NCBI GenBank assembly: GCA_001782675.1
Contig: MFPJ01000043.1
Location: 1 to 55,103 of the forward strand
DNA length: 55,103 nucleotides
From: Candidatus Levybacteria bacterium RIFCSPLOWO2_12_FULL_39_17
GTDB lineage: Bacteria > Patescibacteriota > Microgenomatia > Levybacterales > GWA1-39-11
Reading direction: 5' to 3'
Positions 1-8,685 of the stretch are shown here, piece by piece. The translations under genes were made by a program, and so were the position numbers. The first letter of the stretch is position 1, and the number at the start of each line of letters is the position of its first letter. Below the pieces are notes generated by a model. The model searched no databases and had not been told where the DNA came from. It saw nothing but the letters and a program-made list of their open reading frames with translations.

Positions 1-276
1 AAATCTGTCGAAAGACCTGAGGTTTACGATGTAGGTGGCGCTGTAAAATTTGACCCTCAAAATCCTGAGAGATATCCGCCTTCTTTAATATATCTTAAGC
101 TTGAGAAAATAAAAGGCAAAAAGTGGAATCACAAATTTGGAAAAACTGGCGCTTCTGAAAAAATCGCAAATGACATAATAAAAAGGCTTCGAACAGGCAA
201 TTTGAGGGGGCATTTACCGGAAAACAGTCACCTGCCCATCAAACGATCCTTTATGGAAGATGGCATCAAAATCTAA
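1..276 (+). CDS. C-terminal fragment of an unidentified protein (5' end outside window)
   Basis: Frame 1 is open from the first base to TAA at 274-276, giving about 91 residues rich in Lys, Arg and Pro, with no start inside the window needed. I do not recognise a family. The fragment has no membrane segment, reads as a soluble C-terminal tail, and ends in a basic stretch. Its stop lies 17 bases inside the following glycosyltransferase gene, so the two are probably translationally coupled. That suggests a role in the same surface-polysaccharide locus, by context only. Confidence 0.6.
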   Translation, partial: KSVERPEVYDVGGAVKFDPQNPERYPPSLIYLKLEKIKGKKWNHKFGKTGASEKIANDIIKRLRTGNLRGHLPENSHLPIKRSFMEDGIKI

Positions 277-985
277 AAGAATAGCAATAGTCATCCCGAT
301 GTTCAACGAGGAAAAGATAGCAGGAAAAGCTATTGATCGCGTCATTGAGATAATAAGAAAAATAAAAGCAAAAGTAAAACTAATCGTTGTCAATGACGGA
401 AGTCGGGACGACACACTCCAAATTCTTAATAACAAAAGGCGAATCTATCCCGGGAAATTGACAATAGTGTCATACCCGAAAAATAAAGGATATGGCAAAG
501 CGCTTCAGCAAGGGATTAGTAAGGCAAATAAATTAAAATTTGATTATGTTTTATTTATGGATTCGGACCTTACAAATAATCCGAAGGATATTCTTCTTTT
601 TATGGAAAAAATGAATGATGACCCCGACTGCATAAAAGGTTCCAGATACATCAATGGAGGAGGAATGAAAGGGGTCTCATTAAAACGGAGAGTTTTATCA
701 AGAGTTGGCAACCTTATTGCGTCTTTATGTTTTAGGCTCGGAATAAAAGACCACACGAACGGATTCAGAATGTTAAAACTCTCCAAGATCAAGGGAATAA
801 AATTTCGGGAAAACTCATTTGCAATAATACTTGAGGAGCTTTATCACCTTAAAAAAAGAAGGGCAAAAATTGTAGAAATTCCGGTAATGCTGACTTCCCG
901 AAAAAATACAAAAACACACTTTAAATACAACATTACAACCTTTTATAATTACGGCAAATATGCTATAAAAGCATTGTTTGTATGA
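260..985 (+). CDS. GT2 family glycosyltransferase (DPM1-like)
   Basis: A cytosolic GT-A fold transferase of 241 residues, like polyprenyl-phosphate mannosyl/glucosyl transferases. The N-terminus carries the nucleotide-sugar fold with VIPMFNEE (11-18) and VNDGSRDD (44-51). The metal-binding acidic motif is MDSDL (100-104). It lacks the C-terminal membrane segments of GtrB/ArnC-type enzymes, so it is a soluble or peripheral DPM1-like form. The ATG at 260 overlaps the end of the preceding gene. Its TGA overlaps the next ATG as ATGA, so it is coupled to the SDR gene downstream. It probably transfers a sugar to a lipid carrier or growing glycan; donor and acceptor cannot be read from sequence. Confidence 0.85.
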   Translation: MASKSKRIAIVIPMFNEEKIAGKAIDRVIEIIRKIKAKVKLIVVNDGSRDDTLQILNNKRRIYPGKLTIVSYPKNKGYGKALQQGISKANKLKFDYVLFMDSDLTNNPKDILLFMEKMNDDPDCIKGSRYINGGGMKGVSLKRRVLSRVGNLIASLCFRLGIKDHTNGFRMLKLSKIKGIKFRENSFAIILEELYHLKKRRAKIVEIPVMLTSRKNTKTHFKYNITTFYNYGKYAIKALFV

Positions 986-2448
986 GGGAAAGAATTGTTG
1001 CATTTTTTCGCGAAATTATTTACCATCCGGTAAACGCAAGGGTTGCATATGACCTCGCAATAGCTTTTGCGTCCTCTTCTTTTTCATACGCTATTTTTTC
1101 GTTCAACAATATACAAATTGTTCACATCCTTTTATTCTCGTTTTTTTTTATTGCAACTAATTTCATTTTGGGGATTTACAGCACCCTAAAACTCGCATCT
1201 TCTTTCTTGAAATTCCTTTCTCTTCTCTCATCGTCCATTTTCTCATTTGTTTTTACTTTTCTTTTAGGAGGATCACCAATTCCCCTACTTAATGCTTCAA
1301 TTTTTGCAGGAATCCTGACCGGACTTCCGAGAATATTCTTAAATTTCTCATCTTCAACGAAAATTACTCCATTCAATCAAGTCGTTACTTCAAATTCTCC
1401 TGTGCTTGTTGTGGGGGGCGGAGGGTATATAGGATCGGTCTTGGTCGAAAAAATGATAAAAAGCAACACTCGAGTTAGAGTGTTTGACAAATTTATTTAC
1501 GGAAAACAAGTTTTTGATGACCTGAAAGATGATAGGAGACTTGAGATCGTTGAGGGAGATGTAACGGATATATACGCTCTAACTCTCGCCCTGCGAAATG
1601 TCCAGGCGGTCGTGCATCTGGCAGGAATTGTTGGAGATCCGGCATCTATGATTGACGACAGACTTACAAGACACATGAACATTGTTTCTACTCGAATGCT
1701 TAAGGAAGCTGTAAAGGCTTTTAGAATTCCCAAGTTTCTTTTTGCCTCAAGCTGTTCCGTATATGGAACATCGGAAAAAATTGTAAATGAGAAAAGCAGG
1801 CTTAATCCTTTATCTGCCTATGCAAAAACTAAAATAGATTCGGAGAGAGAAATTTTGCAGGATACATTCGATGACTTTCATCCGACTATATTAAGATTTG
1901 CCACAGTTTTTGGTCATTCAAGAAAGCCCAGGTTTGATCTGGTTTTTAATCTATTCCTTGCTCAAGCTTACAATAATGGATTTATCACGGTAACAGGAGA
2001 AAATCAATGGAGACCTTTTATCTCGATCTCGGATCTTGCCGGAGCCATAATCAAAATACTGGAAGCACCAAAAGAAAAAATAAGCAGACAAATTTACAAT
2101 ATAGGAGATAACTCTTTGCATGCAACGATTGGAGAGATTGCGAAAATTGCCCAAAGAATAGTAGGCGAGGAAAAGAAAGTTCAAATTTTTTTGAGAAAAG
2201 ATGATATGGATTTAAGAAATTACAGGGTTTCGTTTAACAAATTCCAGGAACTGTTTAACTTCAGATGCAAAGTAAGTCTTGATGATGGAGCCAGGGAAAT
2301 CTTTGAACATTTTAAAAAAGGGACATACAAAAAACCATACACCGATATTTACTACAGTGCGCTTGAAACAACCAAAGAGGTAAAAAGGGAATTTTATTCA
2401 GAGTCTTATAAAAAAACTCATTTTTCTGATCTCTCATTTAAAGAATAG
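982..2448 (+). CDS. Membrane-anchored NAD-dependent epimerase/dehydratase (extended SDR)
   Basis: 488 residues in two parts. Residues about 25-125 are hydrophobic and hold roughly three or four membrane segments. From residue 141 a full extended SDR domain follows: the dinucleotide motif GGGGYIG (145-151), the strand ending in EGDVTD (191-196), the SSCSVYG serine region (256-262) and the catalytic Tyr/Lys pair in YAKTK (Y280, K284). The family converts nucleotide sugars, as in UDP-glucose 4-epimerase or dTDP-glucose dehydratase; the exact substrate is unknown. The N-terminal membrane anchor is unusual because these enzymes are normally soluble. The start overlaps the upstream GT2 gene by 4 bases, and the 3' end overlaps the convergent GT2 gene by 31 bases. 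Confidence 0.85.
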   Translation: MRERIVAFFREIIYHPVNARVAYDLAIAFASSSFSYAIFSFNNIQIVHILLFSFFFIATNFILGIYSTLKLASSFLKFLSLLSSSIFSFVFTFLLGGSPIPLLNASIFAGILTGLPRIFLNFSSSTKITPFNQVVTSNSPVLVVGGGGYIGSVLVEKMIKSNTRVRVFDKFIYGKQVFDDLKDDRRLEIVEGDVTDIYALTLALRNVQAVVHLAGIVGDPASMIDDRLTRHMNIVSTRMLKEAVKAFRIPKFLFASSCSVYGTSEKIVNEKSRLNPLSAYAKTKIDSEREILQDTFDDFHPTILRFATVFGHSRKPRFDLVFNLFLAQAYNNGFITVTGENQWRPFISISDLAGAIIKILEAPKEKISRQIYNIGDNSLHATIGEIAKIAQRIVGEEKKVQIFLRKDDMDLRNYRVSFNKFQELFNFRCKVSLDDGAREIFEHFKKGTYKKPYTDIYYSALETTKEVKREFYSESYKKTHFSDLSFKE

Positions 2449-3374
2449 AGTCTTTGAATCAATCCAAGAAAAGTTCCAAAAATGACCGCAATGTCCGAGG
2501 TTAACTGTAGTAATGGCAAGTAGATAAAAGCCGCAAGATGCTTGACATATTTATAATTTTTATAGATTGACCAAGCTATGTAAACAGATAATAGATAATA
2601 GATTATAGATAATAGAACATTTGATTTTGTCAAAATATAAACAGCAATCAATATAAATCCGAATAAGTATCTTATAAAGAGAACTGGTGTTTGCGGACGA
2701 ATATAAAAAGCTCGACCATCACCTGTTGCGTAATTGAAAAATTGCCCAAATGCTTGAAAAATATTTTTTCTTTGGGGCCAATAAACAATTGCGCTCTTAG
2801 CGAACGCGAATTTTAACCCGGCATTTTTTAGTTTTTTGTCAAACACTAAATCTTCACATGTGTCAAGCTCTTCAGGATAACCACGTACCTTCTGCCATAC
2901 CTCTTTTCTAAAAGCAACAGAACGCGATGATGGCAAAAAGGTCTTAGGATTAACACGGTCAGGCATAGTGCAGGTATAGGTCGCGAGACATTTTTCAAAA
3001 ATTGAAGTTGTAATTGGTTTGTAAAATCCCCCCACTATATCTACGCCTTTGTTTTCAAATGGTTTTTTAATATTTTTAATCCAACTCCTGTCAAGCACAC
3101 AACCCGCATCCGAAACCGCAATTACTTCTCCTTTCGAATTTCTAATTGCCTCATTCCTCCCCACCGACCTATTCCCTTCTTTGTTTATAATTTTTACATT
3201 TTTATTGGAAATTGGAAATTGGAAATTGGAAATTACCGACAATGTATTGTCGGTCGATCCTCCATCAACAATAATAACTTCATCCGGGTAAACAGTTTGT
3301 TTTTTTATCGAATCAAGAAGTTTGTTAATAGTTTTTTCTTCATTAAATACGGTCGTAACAAATGATATTTTCAT
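2418..3374 (-). CDS. GT2 family glycosyltransferase with C-terminal membrane segments
   Basis: 318 residues. The N-terminal GT-A domain shows FVTTVFNEE (5-13), VDGGSTD (36-42) and the acidic motif SDAGC (88-92). A later ED pair lies in DTCEDLVFD. The C-terminal third (about 225-310) is hydrophobic with three likely membrane segments, so the enzyme works at the inner membrane face. Two seven-base tandem repeats lie in the coding sequence: ATTGGAA x4 (residues about 48-57, NFQFPISN) and AGATAAT x4 in the membrane part. Both look like inserted microsatellites rather than conserved protein. It is convergent with the SDR gene and divergent from the membrane-protein gene starting at 3412. Confidence 0.85.
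   Translation of the reverse strand: MKISFVTTVFNEEKTINKLLDSIKKQTVYPDEVIIVDGGSTDNTLSVISNFQFPISNKNVKIINKEGNRSVGRNEAIRNSKGEVIAVSDAGCVLDRSWIKNIKKPFENKGVDIVGGFYKPITTSIFEKCLATYTCTMPDRVNPKTFLPSSRSVAFRKEVWQKVRGYPEELDTCEDLVFDKKLKNAGLKFAFAKSAIVYWPQRKNIFQAFGQFFNYATGDGRAFYIRPQTPVLFIRYLFGFILIAVYILTKSNVLLSIIYYLLSVYIAWSIYKNYKYVKHLAAFIYLPLLQLTSDIAVIFGTFLGLIQRLYSLNERSEK
2586..2613. repeat. Heptanucleotide tandem repeat AGATAAT x4 inside a GT2 gene
   Basis: Four consecutive seven-base units, the third with one change (AGATTAT). They lie in the codons of the C-terminal membrane region of the GT2 gene. Because seven is not a multiple of three, the encoded peptide repeats only every 21 bases. This is one of several heptad tracts in the window. 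Confidence 0.8.
3204..3231. repeat. Heptanucleotide tandem repeat ATTGGAA x4 inside a GT2 gene
   Basis: Four perfect seven-base units, followed by a partial ATT, within the N-terminal domain of the GT2 gene. They encode NFQFPISN on the minus strand, between the DGGS motif and the next strand, so probably in a surface loop. Confidence 0.9.
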
Positions 3375-3376
3375 AC

Positions 3377-3405
3377 TTGTCTTGCTTTATTTTGAAGTAT
3401 ATCAT
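3377..3405 (+). promoter_or_regulatory. Promoter TTGTCT-N17-TATCAT of the 3412 membrane-protein gene
   Basis: The -35-like TTGTCT (3377-3382) and -10-like TATCAT (3400-3405) are 17 bases apart. The expected transcription start is about 3412, which is the A of an ATG. This supports starting the gene at 3412 rather than at the ATG at 3322, and predicts a leaderless mRNA. Confidence 0.5.
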
Positions 3406-3411
3406 ATCGAT

Positions 3412-5172
3412 ATGATTGATCCGTATAGGATGGTAGTAGTCAATGTTATAGCTTCCGGGGTATTGACCCTAGGGTATCTTTTTTATCGATATATATTCCC
3501 AAAAAAACCAATAAATATTTTCATCTTATTAATCCTTATTTCTCTACTTCCGCTAATCAGTCTTTTAAGAAAAGGCGTATATGGAAGCGGAGATTTATCT
3601 ATAAACGCTATAAAAACCATGGCTTTATACTCGGCAATAAGTGATGGCGTTTTCCTACCTGGCTGGGCAGAAAATCTTAATGCGACTTTCGGATATCCGC
3701 TTTTTATTTTTACTTATCCTCTTCCATATTATGCCGCCTCTCTGCTTCATTTCCTGCAATTTTCTTTTGTTGACAGCGTCAAAATTGTTCTAGGCACATC
3801 ATACATCGCATCAGGAATTTCAATGTATCTATTTGCAAGAGAAATGTTCAAGAAAAAAGATCTGGCATTGGTGAGTTCAGTTTTTTATCTTTTTGCCCCA
3901 TACCATCTTGTTGATCTTCATTTTCGAGTTGATATCGGAGAAACTTTGGCATTCGTTTTTATCCCTCTGGTTTTTTTATTTGCCAATAAAATAATTAAAT
4001 ATGTAAATTTCAAGTGGATTATCCTTGAAGCGGCAAGTATTGCCATACTAATCCTGTCTCACCAAGCCGTATCTCTAATTACCGTAGCTGTACTTTTGCT
4101 TTATGTATCATTCTTAACATATAAGAATTTAAATATCTTGAGGCGCTTCATAATCTCTTTATTGTTAGGATTATCTCTTTCATTATTTTACTGGCTTCCG
4201 GTAATTTTGGAGAAACAATATACACATGACATTAAACAAGGACTGGTGGAATTTACTAATCTTTCGTACCTTATCTATGCGCCATGGAGGCTTGGATTTC
4301 TCTTTCAGGGGCCACGCGGAGAGCTCTCGTTTCCAGTAGGCTATGCACATCTAATCATCATAGGGATAGCTCTCTTGTTGATATTTCTAAAAAAGATTAG
4401 GAAGAGGGATCGTTTTTACTTTATTTTTTTTCTATCGATATCTTTAGCTTTGGTTTTTATGGTAACACCTCTCTCAAAACCTATCTGGCAAAGCCTTCCT
4501 TTAATAAACAGCTTTCAATTCTCTTACAGGTTCATGTCGGCAGTAATATTTACTATGGCAGTTGTTGCGGGAATTACTGCGAAATACATTAAAAATCGAT
4601 ATATACTTTTTATCATTTGCGCTGTTGCAATCTTCTCGACAATACTTAATTGGGGAAATAGAAGAGCTATCCCCCAGATAACAGATAGAACTTTAGCTCT
4701 TCAGCTTCCTGAAAGCACAAGCATGGGTGAGGGATTAAGCCCTGCCATGCCCCGTTGGCTTCCATCATGGATCAATGAGGTACCCAAATCACAGGCTGAA
4801 ATCATGAGCGGATCAGGAAGGGTGTCCCTCTTGAAAAGAAACTCAATAAAACATGACTACGAAATCATCGCCGAATCTAATCTGGAAATCAAAGAGAATA
4901 CGGCATATTTTCCCGGTTGGACAGCGAAGCTCGATGGAAAGAAAGTGTCAATAAACTATGAAAACCCAAAATACCCCGGGATTATAACCGTAAAGGTTCC
5001 TGAGGGAAAACATTTGTTAAGACTTCAGTTTCAAGACACTTCCATAAGGTTTTTCTCCAAATTAACCACTCTCTTAACGCTCCTTGGTTTTTTCTTCTTT
5101 TTTATTCTTCAAAAAACAGAAATAATCATAAGCAAAAAGAAAATGAAAAGGCCAAATCCTTCCAACCAATAA
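3412..5172 (+). CDS. Large polytopic membrane protein (YfhO / PTPS-related type)
   Basis: The ORF opens at 3322, but the first 30 codons overlap the divergent gene. A promoter places transcription start at the ATG at 3412, giving 586 residues. About ten hydrophobic segments run from the N-terminus to residue ~420. A soluble extracytoplasmic part follows, containing YFPGWTAKLDGK, and a last membrane segment is followed by a basic tail. This layout matches YfhO-like or 6-PTP-synthase-related membrane proteins, many of which are GT-C type transferases or polysaccharide assembly proteins. A role in attaching sugars outside the membrane is inferred from the fold and the neighbouring transferases. 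The gene is monocistronic and convergent with the next GT4 gene. Confidence 0.7.
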   Translation: MIDPYRMVVVNVIASGVLTLGYLFYRYIFPKKPINIFILLILISLLPLISLLRKGVYGSGDLSINAIKTMALYSAISDGVFLPGWAENLNATFGYPLFIFTYPLPYYAASLLHFLQFSFVDSVKIVLGTSYIASGISMYLFAREMFKKKDLALVSSVFYLFAPYHLVDLHFRVDIGETLAFVFIPLVFLFANKIIKYVNFKWIILEAASIAILILSHQAVSLITVAVLLLYVSFLTYKNLNILRRFIISLLLGLSLSLFYWLPVILEKQYTHDIKQGLVEFTNLSYLIYAPWRLGFLFQGPRGELSFPVGYAHLIIIGIALLLIFLKKIRKRDRFYFIFFLSISLALVFMVTPLSKPIWQSLPLINSFQFSYRFMSAVIFTMAVVAGITAKYIKNRYILFIICAVAIFSTILNWGNRRAIPQITDRTLALQLPESTSMGEGLSPAMPRWLPSWINEVPKSQAEIMSGSGRVSLLKRNSIKHDYEIIAESNLEIKENTAYFPGWTAKLDGKKVSINYENPKYPGIITVKVPEGKHLLRLQFQDTSIRFFSKLTTLLTLLGFFFFFILQKTEIIISKKKMKRPNPSNQ

Positions 5173-5243
5173 AAGGTTTGAGCGGGACAACGGGTATAAA
5201 TTTTAGGATCTACACTTCTCATGTTATTTTTTAAAATAATAAT

Positions 5244-6338
5244 TTAAATTTCCCAAAGTTTTAAATAAGTGTCTGTTACCTTCCCCCAGGTTTGCTTGCT
5301 TGCCCAAGAATGCCCTTTGTCTAGCTTAGATTGCGCATTTTTTTTGTTCGAGTAATATAATTGTACTTTCGAGGCTAAATCACGATAATCGTTCACAATA
5401 TTTATATATTTTTTAAATGGCGCCATTTCAAGATAATCGCGCTTAACCGGATTATCATAAAGGGCAAGCACCATTCTTTTGGCGGCCAACGCTTCCAAGA
5501 TAGATAAATACCTTGACACGAACGCAAATCTGTATTTTGTCAAAAGATTTTCCGGATTCTTAACAAAACCGAGCATTCTCCCGGTTTCTTTAGCCTTCGA
5601 GTAAAATTTGCCTTCACCTGCTACGGCAAAATCAAATTTTGGGTGAAGCTTCCTTATTTGAACAACCGCTTTACAATAGTCTAATATGCTTGTTTGCTCA
5701 TCCAGTCTTCCAAAAAAAAGAGCCGACGCTGTTTTAATTGGTTTAATAGTTTTAGGAATATTGACTCCCCCATAAATTATGTAGTCGGGATTTGCAAAGT
5801 ACCACTTTTTCATAAACTCTCCAACGCAAATTGTTCCATTGGAAAATATCTCGGAAATTTTTCTTATAATAATTGCTTTTGATTTAATCGGATAACTCTC
5901 ATATCCATGAAAGGTAGTAAATATTTTTTTGTGAGGATATAAAAAACGAAAAGGAAGGTACCAGAAAAAAACATCGTGGCAATGGACAATGTCGGAATGT
6001 TGAATAATATTTTTATTTTTTAAAAGAATCCACCAGATCCTAAATTTTTTAAACCATCCTTTCCTGCCAAATTTAAAATAGTAAATCTTTGTTTTTTTAT
6101 ATTCGAAATGTTCAAAATATCTTGATTTGACGGGCTTTTCTAAATTGATACCGTATGTATCACTTTGTTCTATTGACTGATAATTATTTTTTTTGTTAGG
6201 CTTTAGATTCGGGGACAATTCGGTTAGAATTGAAACTTCATTTCCCCGGTTTATAAGTTCCTCCGAAACTTTCAAAACATGCTTCTCTACACCCCCGATA
6301 TTTGGATAGTAAGACGCAGATAAAAATAAAATCTTCAT
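5244..6338 (-). CDS. GT4 family glycosyltransferase
   Basis: 364 residues with the GT-B fold. The N-terminal acceptor domain starts LFLSASYYPNIGGVEKH, the GT4 hallmark including the GGxE loop. The C-terminal donor domain carries VAGEGKF and a family signature in SILEALAAKRMVLALYD, corresponding to the E-x7-E region but with the second Glu not conserved. The central part is Lys/Tyr-rich and unusually AT-rich. It is probably a retaining transferase using a nucleotide sugar in glycan assembly. It is transcribed away from tRNA-Val and converges with the membrane-protein gene. Confidence 0.8.
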   Translation of the reverse strand: MKILFLSASYYPNIGGVEKHVLKVSEELINRGNEVSILTELSPNLKPNKKNNYQSIEQSDTYGINLEKPVKSRYFEHFEYKKTKIYYFKFGRKGWFKKFRIWWILLKNKNIIQHSDIVHCHDVFFWYLPFRFLYPHKKIFTTFHGYESYPIKSKAIIIRKISEIFSNGTICVGEFMKKWYFANPDYIIYGGVNIPKTIKPIKTASALFFGRLDEQTSILDYCKAVVQIRKLHPKFDFAVAGEGKFYSKAKETGRMLGFVKNPENLLTKYRFAFVSRYLSILEALAAKRMVLALYDNPVKRDYLEMAPFKKYINIVNDYRDLASKVQLYYSNKKNAQSKLDKGHSWASKQTWGKVTDTYLKLWEI

Positions 6339-6426
6339 AATAAATTACCCACCCGATTCTCACGAATTTGATATGTCTTCAAATTATTATTTGATGTGCT
6401 TTGAACCAGAGATCTTCACCTTTTTG

Positions 6427-6498
6427 TGGAGCTGACAGGATTTGAACCTGTGACCCTTCGCATGTGAAGCGAATGCTCTACCTCTGAGCTACAGCTCC
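6427..6498 (-). tRNA. tRNA-Val (anticodon CAC)
   Basis: The reverse complement folds as a standard tRNA. The acceptor stem is GGAGCTG/CAGCTCC with discriminator A, the D arm is GCTC..GAGC, and the anticodon stem TTCGC/GCGAA encloses loop TTCACAT, giving CAC. The T arm has GGTTCAAATCC. The CCA end is not encoded (the next bases are CAAAAAG), so CCA must be added after transcription. CAC reads only GTG codons; other Val tRNAs must lie elsewhere. Confidence 0.95.
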
Positions 6499-6556
6499 GG
6501 AAAATATGCACAAACAGATTCTATCAAACTTGAGTTGAAATTCCTATTTCCGATCA

Positions 6557-6586
6557 TTGACAAAGTCACCTTGGTTACGAGAGAAT
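6557..6586 (+). promoter_or_regulatory. lepB promoter TTGACA-N18-GAGAAT
   Basis: A perfect TTGACA at 6557-6562 is followed after 18 bases by GAGAAT (4 of 6 matches to TATAAT). The expected start is 6593-6594, coinciding with the lepB ATG at 6594, so the message should be leaderless. Confidence 0.5.
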
Positions 6587-6593
6587 AGTAGGT

Positions 6594-7169
6594 ATGCCGA
6601 TCTTGAGAAAGATTTATTCAATATTAATTGACATGGTTGAAACCTTGGTTATTGCAGGGGCAATTTTTGTAGTTATATATGCTTTTCTATTTCGGCCATT
6701 TCAGGTAAACGGACAATCAATGTATCCAAATTATGATAACGGCGAATACATATTGACAAATCTAATAAGCTTAAGACTGAAAACAATAGACAGAGGGGAT
6801 GTCGTAGTTTTTGAATCTCCCGCAAATAAAGAGAAGGATTTTATCAAAAGAGTAATTGGTATACCCGGAGATGAAGTTATGATTAAGGCAGGTTTTGTTT
6901 TTGTCAATGAAGTTAAGCTTGATGAGTCAAGGTATCTCACGTCCGGTGTCAGAACTTATGGCGGTTCATTTATGCCGGAAAGTAAAATTGAAATAGTCCC
7001 GGAAGGAAACTACTTTGTTCTCGGAGACAATAGAAACGCCAGTTCCGATTCAAGGGAATGGGGATATGTCACAAAGGATAAAATTATTGGGAAATCATTT
7101 TTGGTGTATTGGCCCTTAACGAAATTCAGACTTGTTCAACACGCAGATTATAATTTAATTAACCGTTAG
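6594..7169 (+). CDS. lepB: Signal peptidase I
   Basis: 191 residues. It has one N-terminal membrane anchor (about 14-34), then the catalytic serine in GQSMYPN (S42) and the general-base lysine in FIKRVIGIPGD (K85). The conserved GDNRNASSDSREWG box completes the type I signal peptidase domain on the outer face of the membrane. It cleaves signal peptides from exported preproteins. Its length is typical of short Gram-positive-like enzymes. It is a single gene with its own promoter, and its last 11 bases overlap the convergent parB end. Confidence 0.95.
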   Translation: MPILRKIYSILIDMVETLVIAGAIFVVIYAFLFRPFQVNGQSMYPNYDNGEYILTNLISLRLKTIDRGDVVVFESPANKEKDFIKRVIGIPGDEVMIKAGFVFVNEVKLDESRYLTSGVRTYGGSFMPESKIEIVPEGNYFVLGDNRNASSDSREWGYVTKDKIIGKSFLVYWPLTKFRLVQHADYNLINR

Positions 7170-7980
7170 TGAGTCTGAAGAAAATGTCTTCAAGCAAGGG
7201 TTTTGTTTCCGTCTCGTCCCCTTTTACCTCAATGATTATTCTCGCTTTTATCCTTGATTGGTCAACCTGAACTCTTGAATAACCCCTTGTTTCCATAATC
7301 TTTTTAGACATCTCTTCAAGTTCGGGAATATAAAGCTTATCTCGTTTTTTGTGCGGTTCTTTTTGCTGAACTTCTGATTTTAACTGTCTTGCGACTTCTT
7401 CTGCTCCACGAACAGAGATCCCCTCAACCAGAATCCTCTTAAACGCGCCCAGCATGAGTTTTGGGTCTCCAATTGAAATAAGAGGCCTTACATGACCCTC
7501 CGTAATTACGCCTGCGGCCAATGCGTCTTTAATTGCGTCGGGAAGAGTCAGGAGTCTTATTGTATTTGAAATATAGGGCAGGCTCTTCCCCACTCTTTTG
7601 GCAACCTCGGTCACCGAAATTCCGAATTCGTCAATAAGCCTTTTATAAGCCTGCGCCCTTTCTACAGGATTAAGGTCTTCTCTCTGAACGTTTTCAACTA
7701 TGGACATTTCAAGCATTCCTTGAGGGGTAGCTTCTTTAACGATTACCGGAACTTTCACAAGGCCAAGAATCCTTGCGGCTCTCCATCTTCGCTCCCCTGC
7801 AATAATTTGGTATCCGGCGGGAGTTTTGGCCACGACAATAGGCTCAAGAATTCCCTGCTCTCTAATTGAGTTGACAAGATCCGTTAATGAATCGGGAGAA
7901 ATTAATCCTCGTGGCTGCAATGGATTAGGTTGGAGCATTATTGTCTCAAGTTCCATTATTCTGTCTATTGCGTTATCCAT
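7159..7980 (-). CDS. parB: ParB/Spo0J chromosome-partitioning protein
   Basis: 273 residues. The N-terminal ParB/Srx CTPase domain carries the GERRWRA box (C-motif 2), followed by VENVQREDLNPVE. A helix-turn-helix (about 110-150, with VAKRVGKSLPYISNTIRLL) should bind parS, and a short C-terminal dimerisation domain ends the protein. ParB loads on parS near the origin and works with ParA/SMC in segregation. parA is not adjacent and I found no parS consensus in the window. It is the last gene of rplU-rpmA-parB, 6 bases after rpmA, an unusual pairing for parB. Confidence 0.95.
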   Translation of the reverse strand: MDNAIDRIMELETIMLQPNPLQPRGLISPDSLTDLVNSIREQGILEPIVVAKTPAGYQIIAGERRWRAARILGLVKVPVIVKEATPQGMLEMSIVENVQREDLNPVERAQAYKRLIDEFGISVTEVAKRVGKSLPYISNTIRLLTLPDAIKDALAAGVITEGHVRPLISIGDPKLMLGAFKRILVEGISVRGAEEVARQLKSEVQQKEPHKKRDKLYIPELEEMSKKIMETRGYSRVQVDQSRIKARIIIEVKGDETETKPLLEDIFFRLTNG

Positions 7981-7986
7981 TTTGAT

Positions 7987-8259
7987 TTAGGCAGGGGTTC
8001 TTACGCTAATCTTCTCAACAACTTCAACGAATTTTTTCCCATGAATAATTTTAAAATTAACTAATCCAGCGGCTTTCGCAAAGATAGTGAAATCTTTTCC
8101 CATTAAAGCCCCTTCACCCGGATGTACTTTTGTACCTCTTTGCCTGACGATTATGTTTCCGGCCGAAATCTTCTGACCACCATAAATTTTTACTCCAAGT
8201 CTTTTTGAGATTGAATCGCGATTTCCTTTTACCGCTCCCTGTGATTTTGTATGTGCCAT
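7987..8259 (-). CDS. rpmA: 50S ribosomal protein bL27
   Basis: 90 residues starting [16 protein letters not shown], then [11 protein letters not shown] and the conserved [10 protein letters not shown], which are diagnostic of bL27. The N-terminal tail reaches toward the peptidyl-transferase centre. The start lacks the Firmicutes-type cleavable leader. It lies 52 bases downstream of rplU, as in the common rplU-rpmA pair; in many bacteria obg follows, but here obg is about 29 kb away and parB follows instead. Confidence 0.97.
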   Translation of the reverse strand: MAHTKSQGAVKGNRDSISKRLGVKIYGGQKISAGNIIVRQRGTKVHPGEGALMGKDFTIFAKAAGLVNFKIIHGKKFVEVVEKISVRTPA

Positions 8260-8311
8260 GTCTTTGTTTTCACACTCTACTAAAACTCTTAAGGAAAGTC
8301 AAGACTATTTT

Positions 8312-8647
8312 TTAGATTTGTCTTTCTTTCGGAGTTTTTTCAATTTTCTCAATTTGAACTTCCGAGAGAGACTGTCTGTGTCCCCTGACTTTTCTATACC
8401 TTGATTTAGCTTTAAATCTTGCAACGCGGATTTTAACTCCTTTGAAATTCTTAATTAATTTTGCTTTCACAACAAAACCTTTAAGATAAGGTTTTCCAAG
8501 ATTGACTTCCGAATCCTTGACATAAAGAAGAACCCGATCAAAAGAGATGTCTCCCTTCTCCTGGTCTGAAAGATTATCAACCGAAATCAACATTCCGGGA
8601 CTAACCCTGTACTGTTTTCCTCCTGTTTCAATAATCGCATATTCCAT
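8312..8647 (-). CDS. rplU: 50S ribosomal protein bL21
   Basis: 111 residues with the family opening YAIIETGGKQYRVSPG and the basic block KSRYRKVRGHRQ near the C-terminus, which binds 23S rRNA. The length is close to the usual 100-105 residues with a short C-terminal extension. It is the first gene of an rplU-rpmA-parB unit. A promoter with TATAAT ends 11 bases upstream of the ATG, so the leader should be only a few bases. Confidence 0.97.
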   Translation of the reverse strand: MEYAIIETGGKQYRVSPGMLISVDNLSDQEKGDISFDRVLLYVKDSEVNLGKPYLKGFVVKAKLIKNFKGVKIRVARFKAKSRYRKVRGHRQSLSEVQIEKIEKTPKERQI

Positions 8648-8657
8648 AATTCAAAGC

Positions 8658-8685
8658 ATTATATTCTATCAAAAAATTTATACAA
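8658..8685 (-). promoter_or_regulatory. rplU promoter TTGTAT-N16-TATAAT
   Basis: On the minus strand TTGTAT (8685-8680) and a perfect TATAAT (8663-8658) are 16 bases apart. The predicted start is about 8651, four bases before the rplU ATG. The -35 box lies inside the last codons of rodA, so the ribosomal unit can be transcribed apart from ileS-rodA. Confidence 0.55.

Noticed and set aside
260-2448. Possible TGA recoding as in Gracilibacteria
   Set aside because: TGA ends genes at coupled ATGA junctions (for example 982-985), and reading frames are intact without recoding.
3466-3475. Palindrome ACCCTAGGGT in the 3412 gene, resembling half of the dispersed repeat
   Set aside because: It is short, within ordinary membrane-protein codons, and lacks the TAGGGTC..GACCCTA order; chance is likely.
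5224-5242. AT-only palindrome between convergent genes as a bidirectional terminator
   Set aside because: It has no GC stem; a weak fold only.
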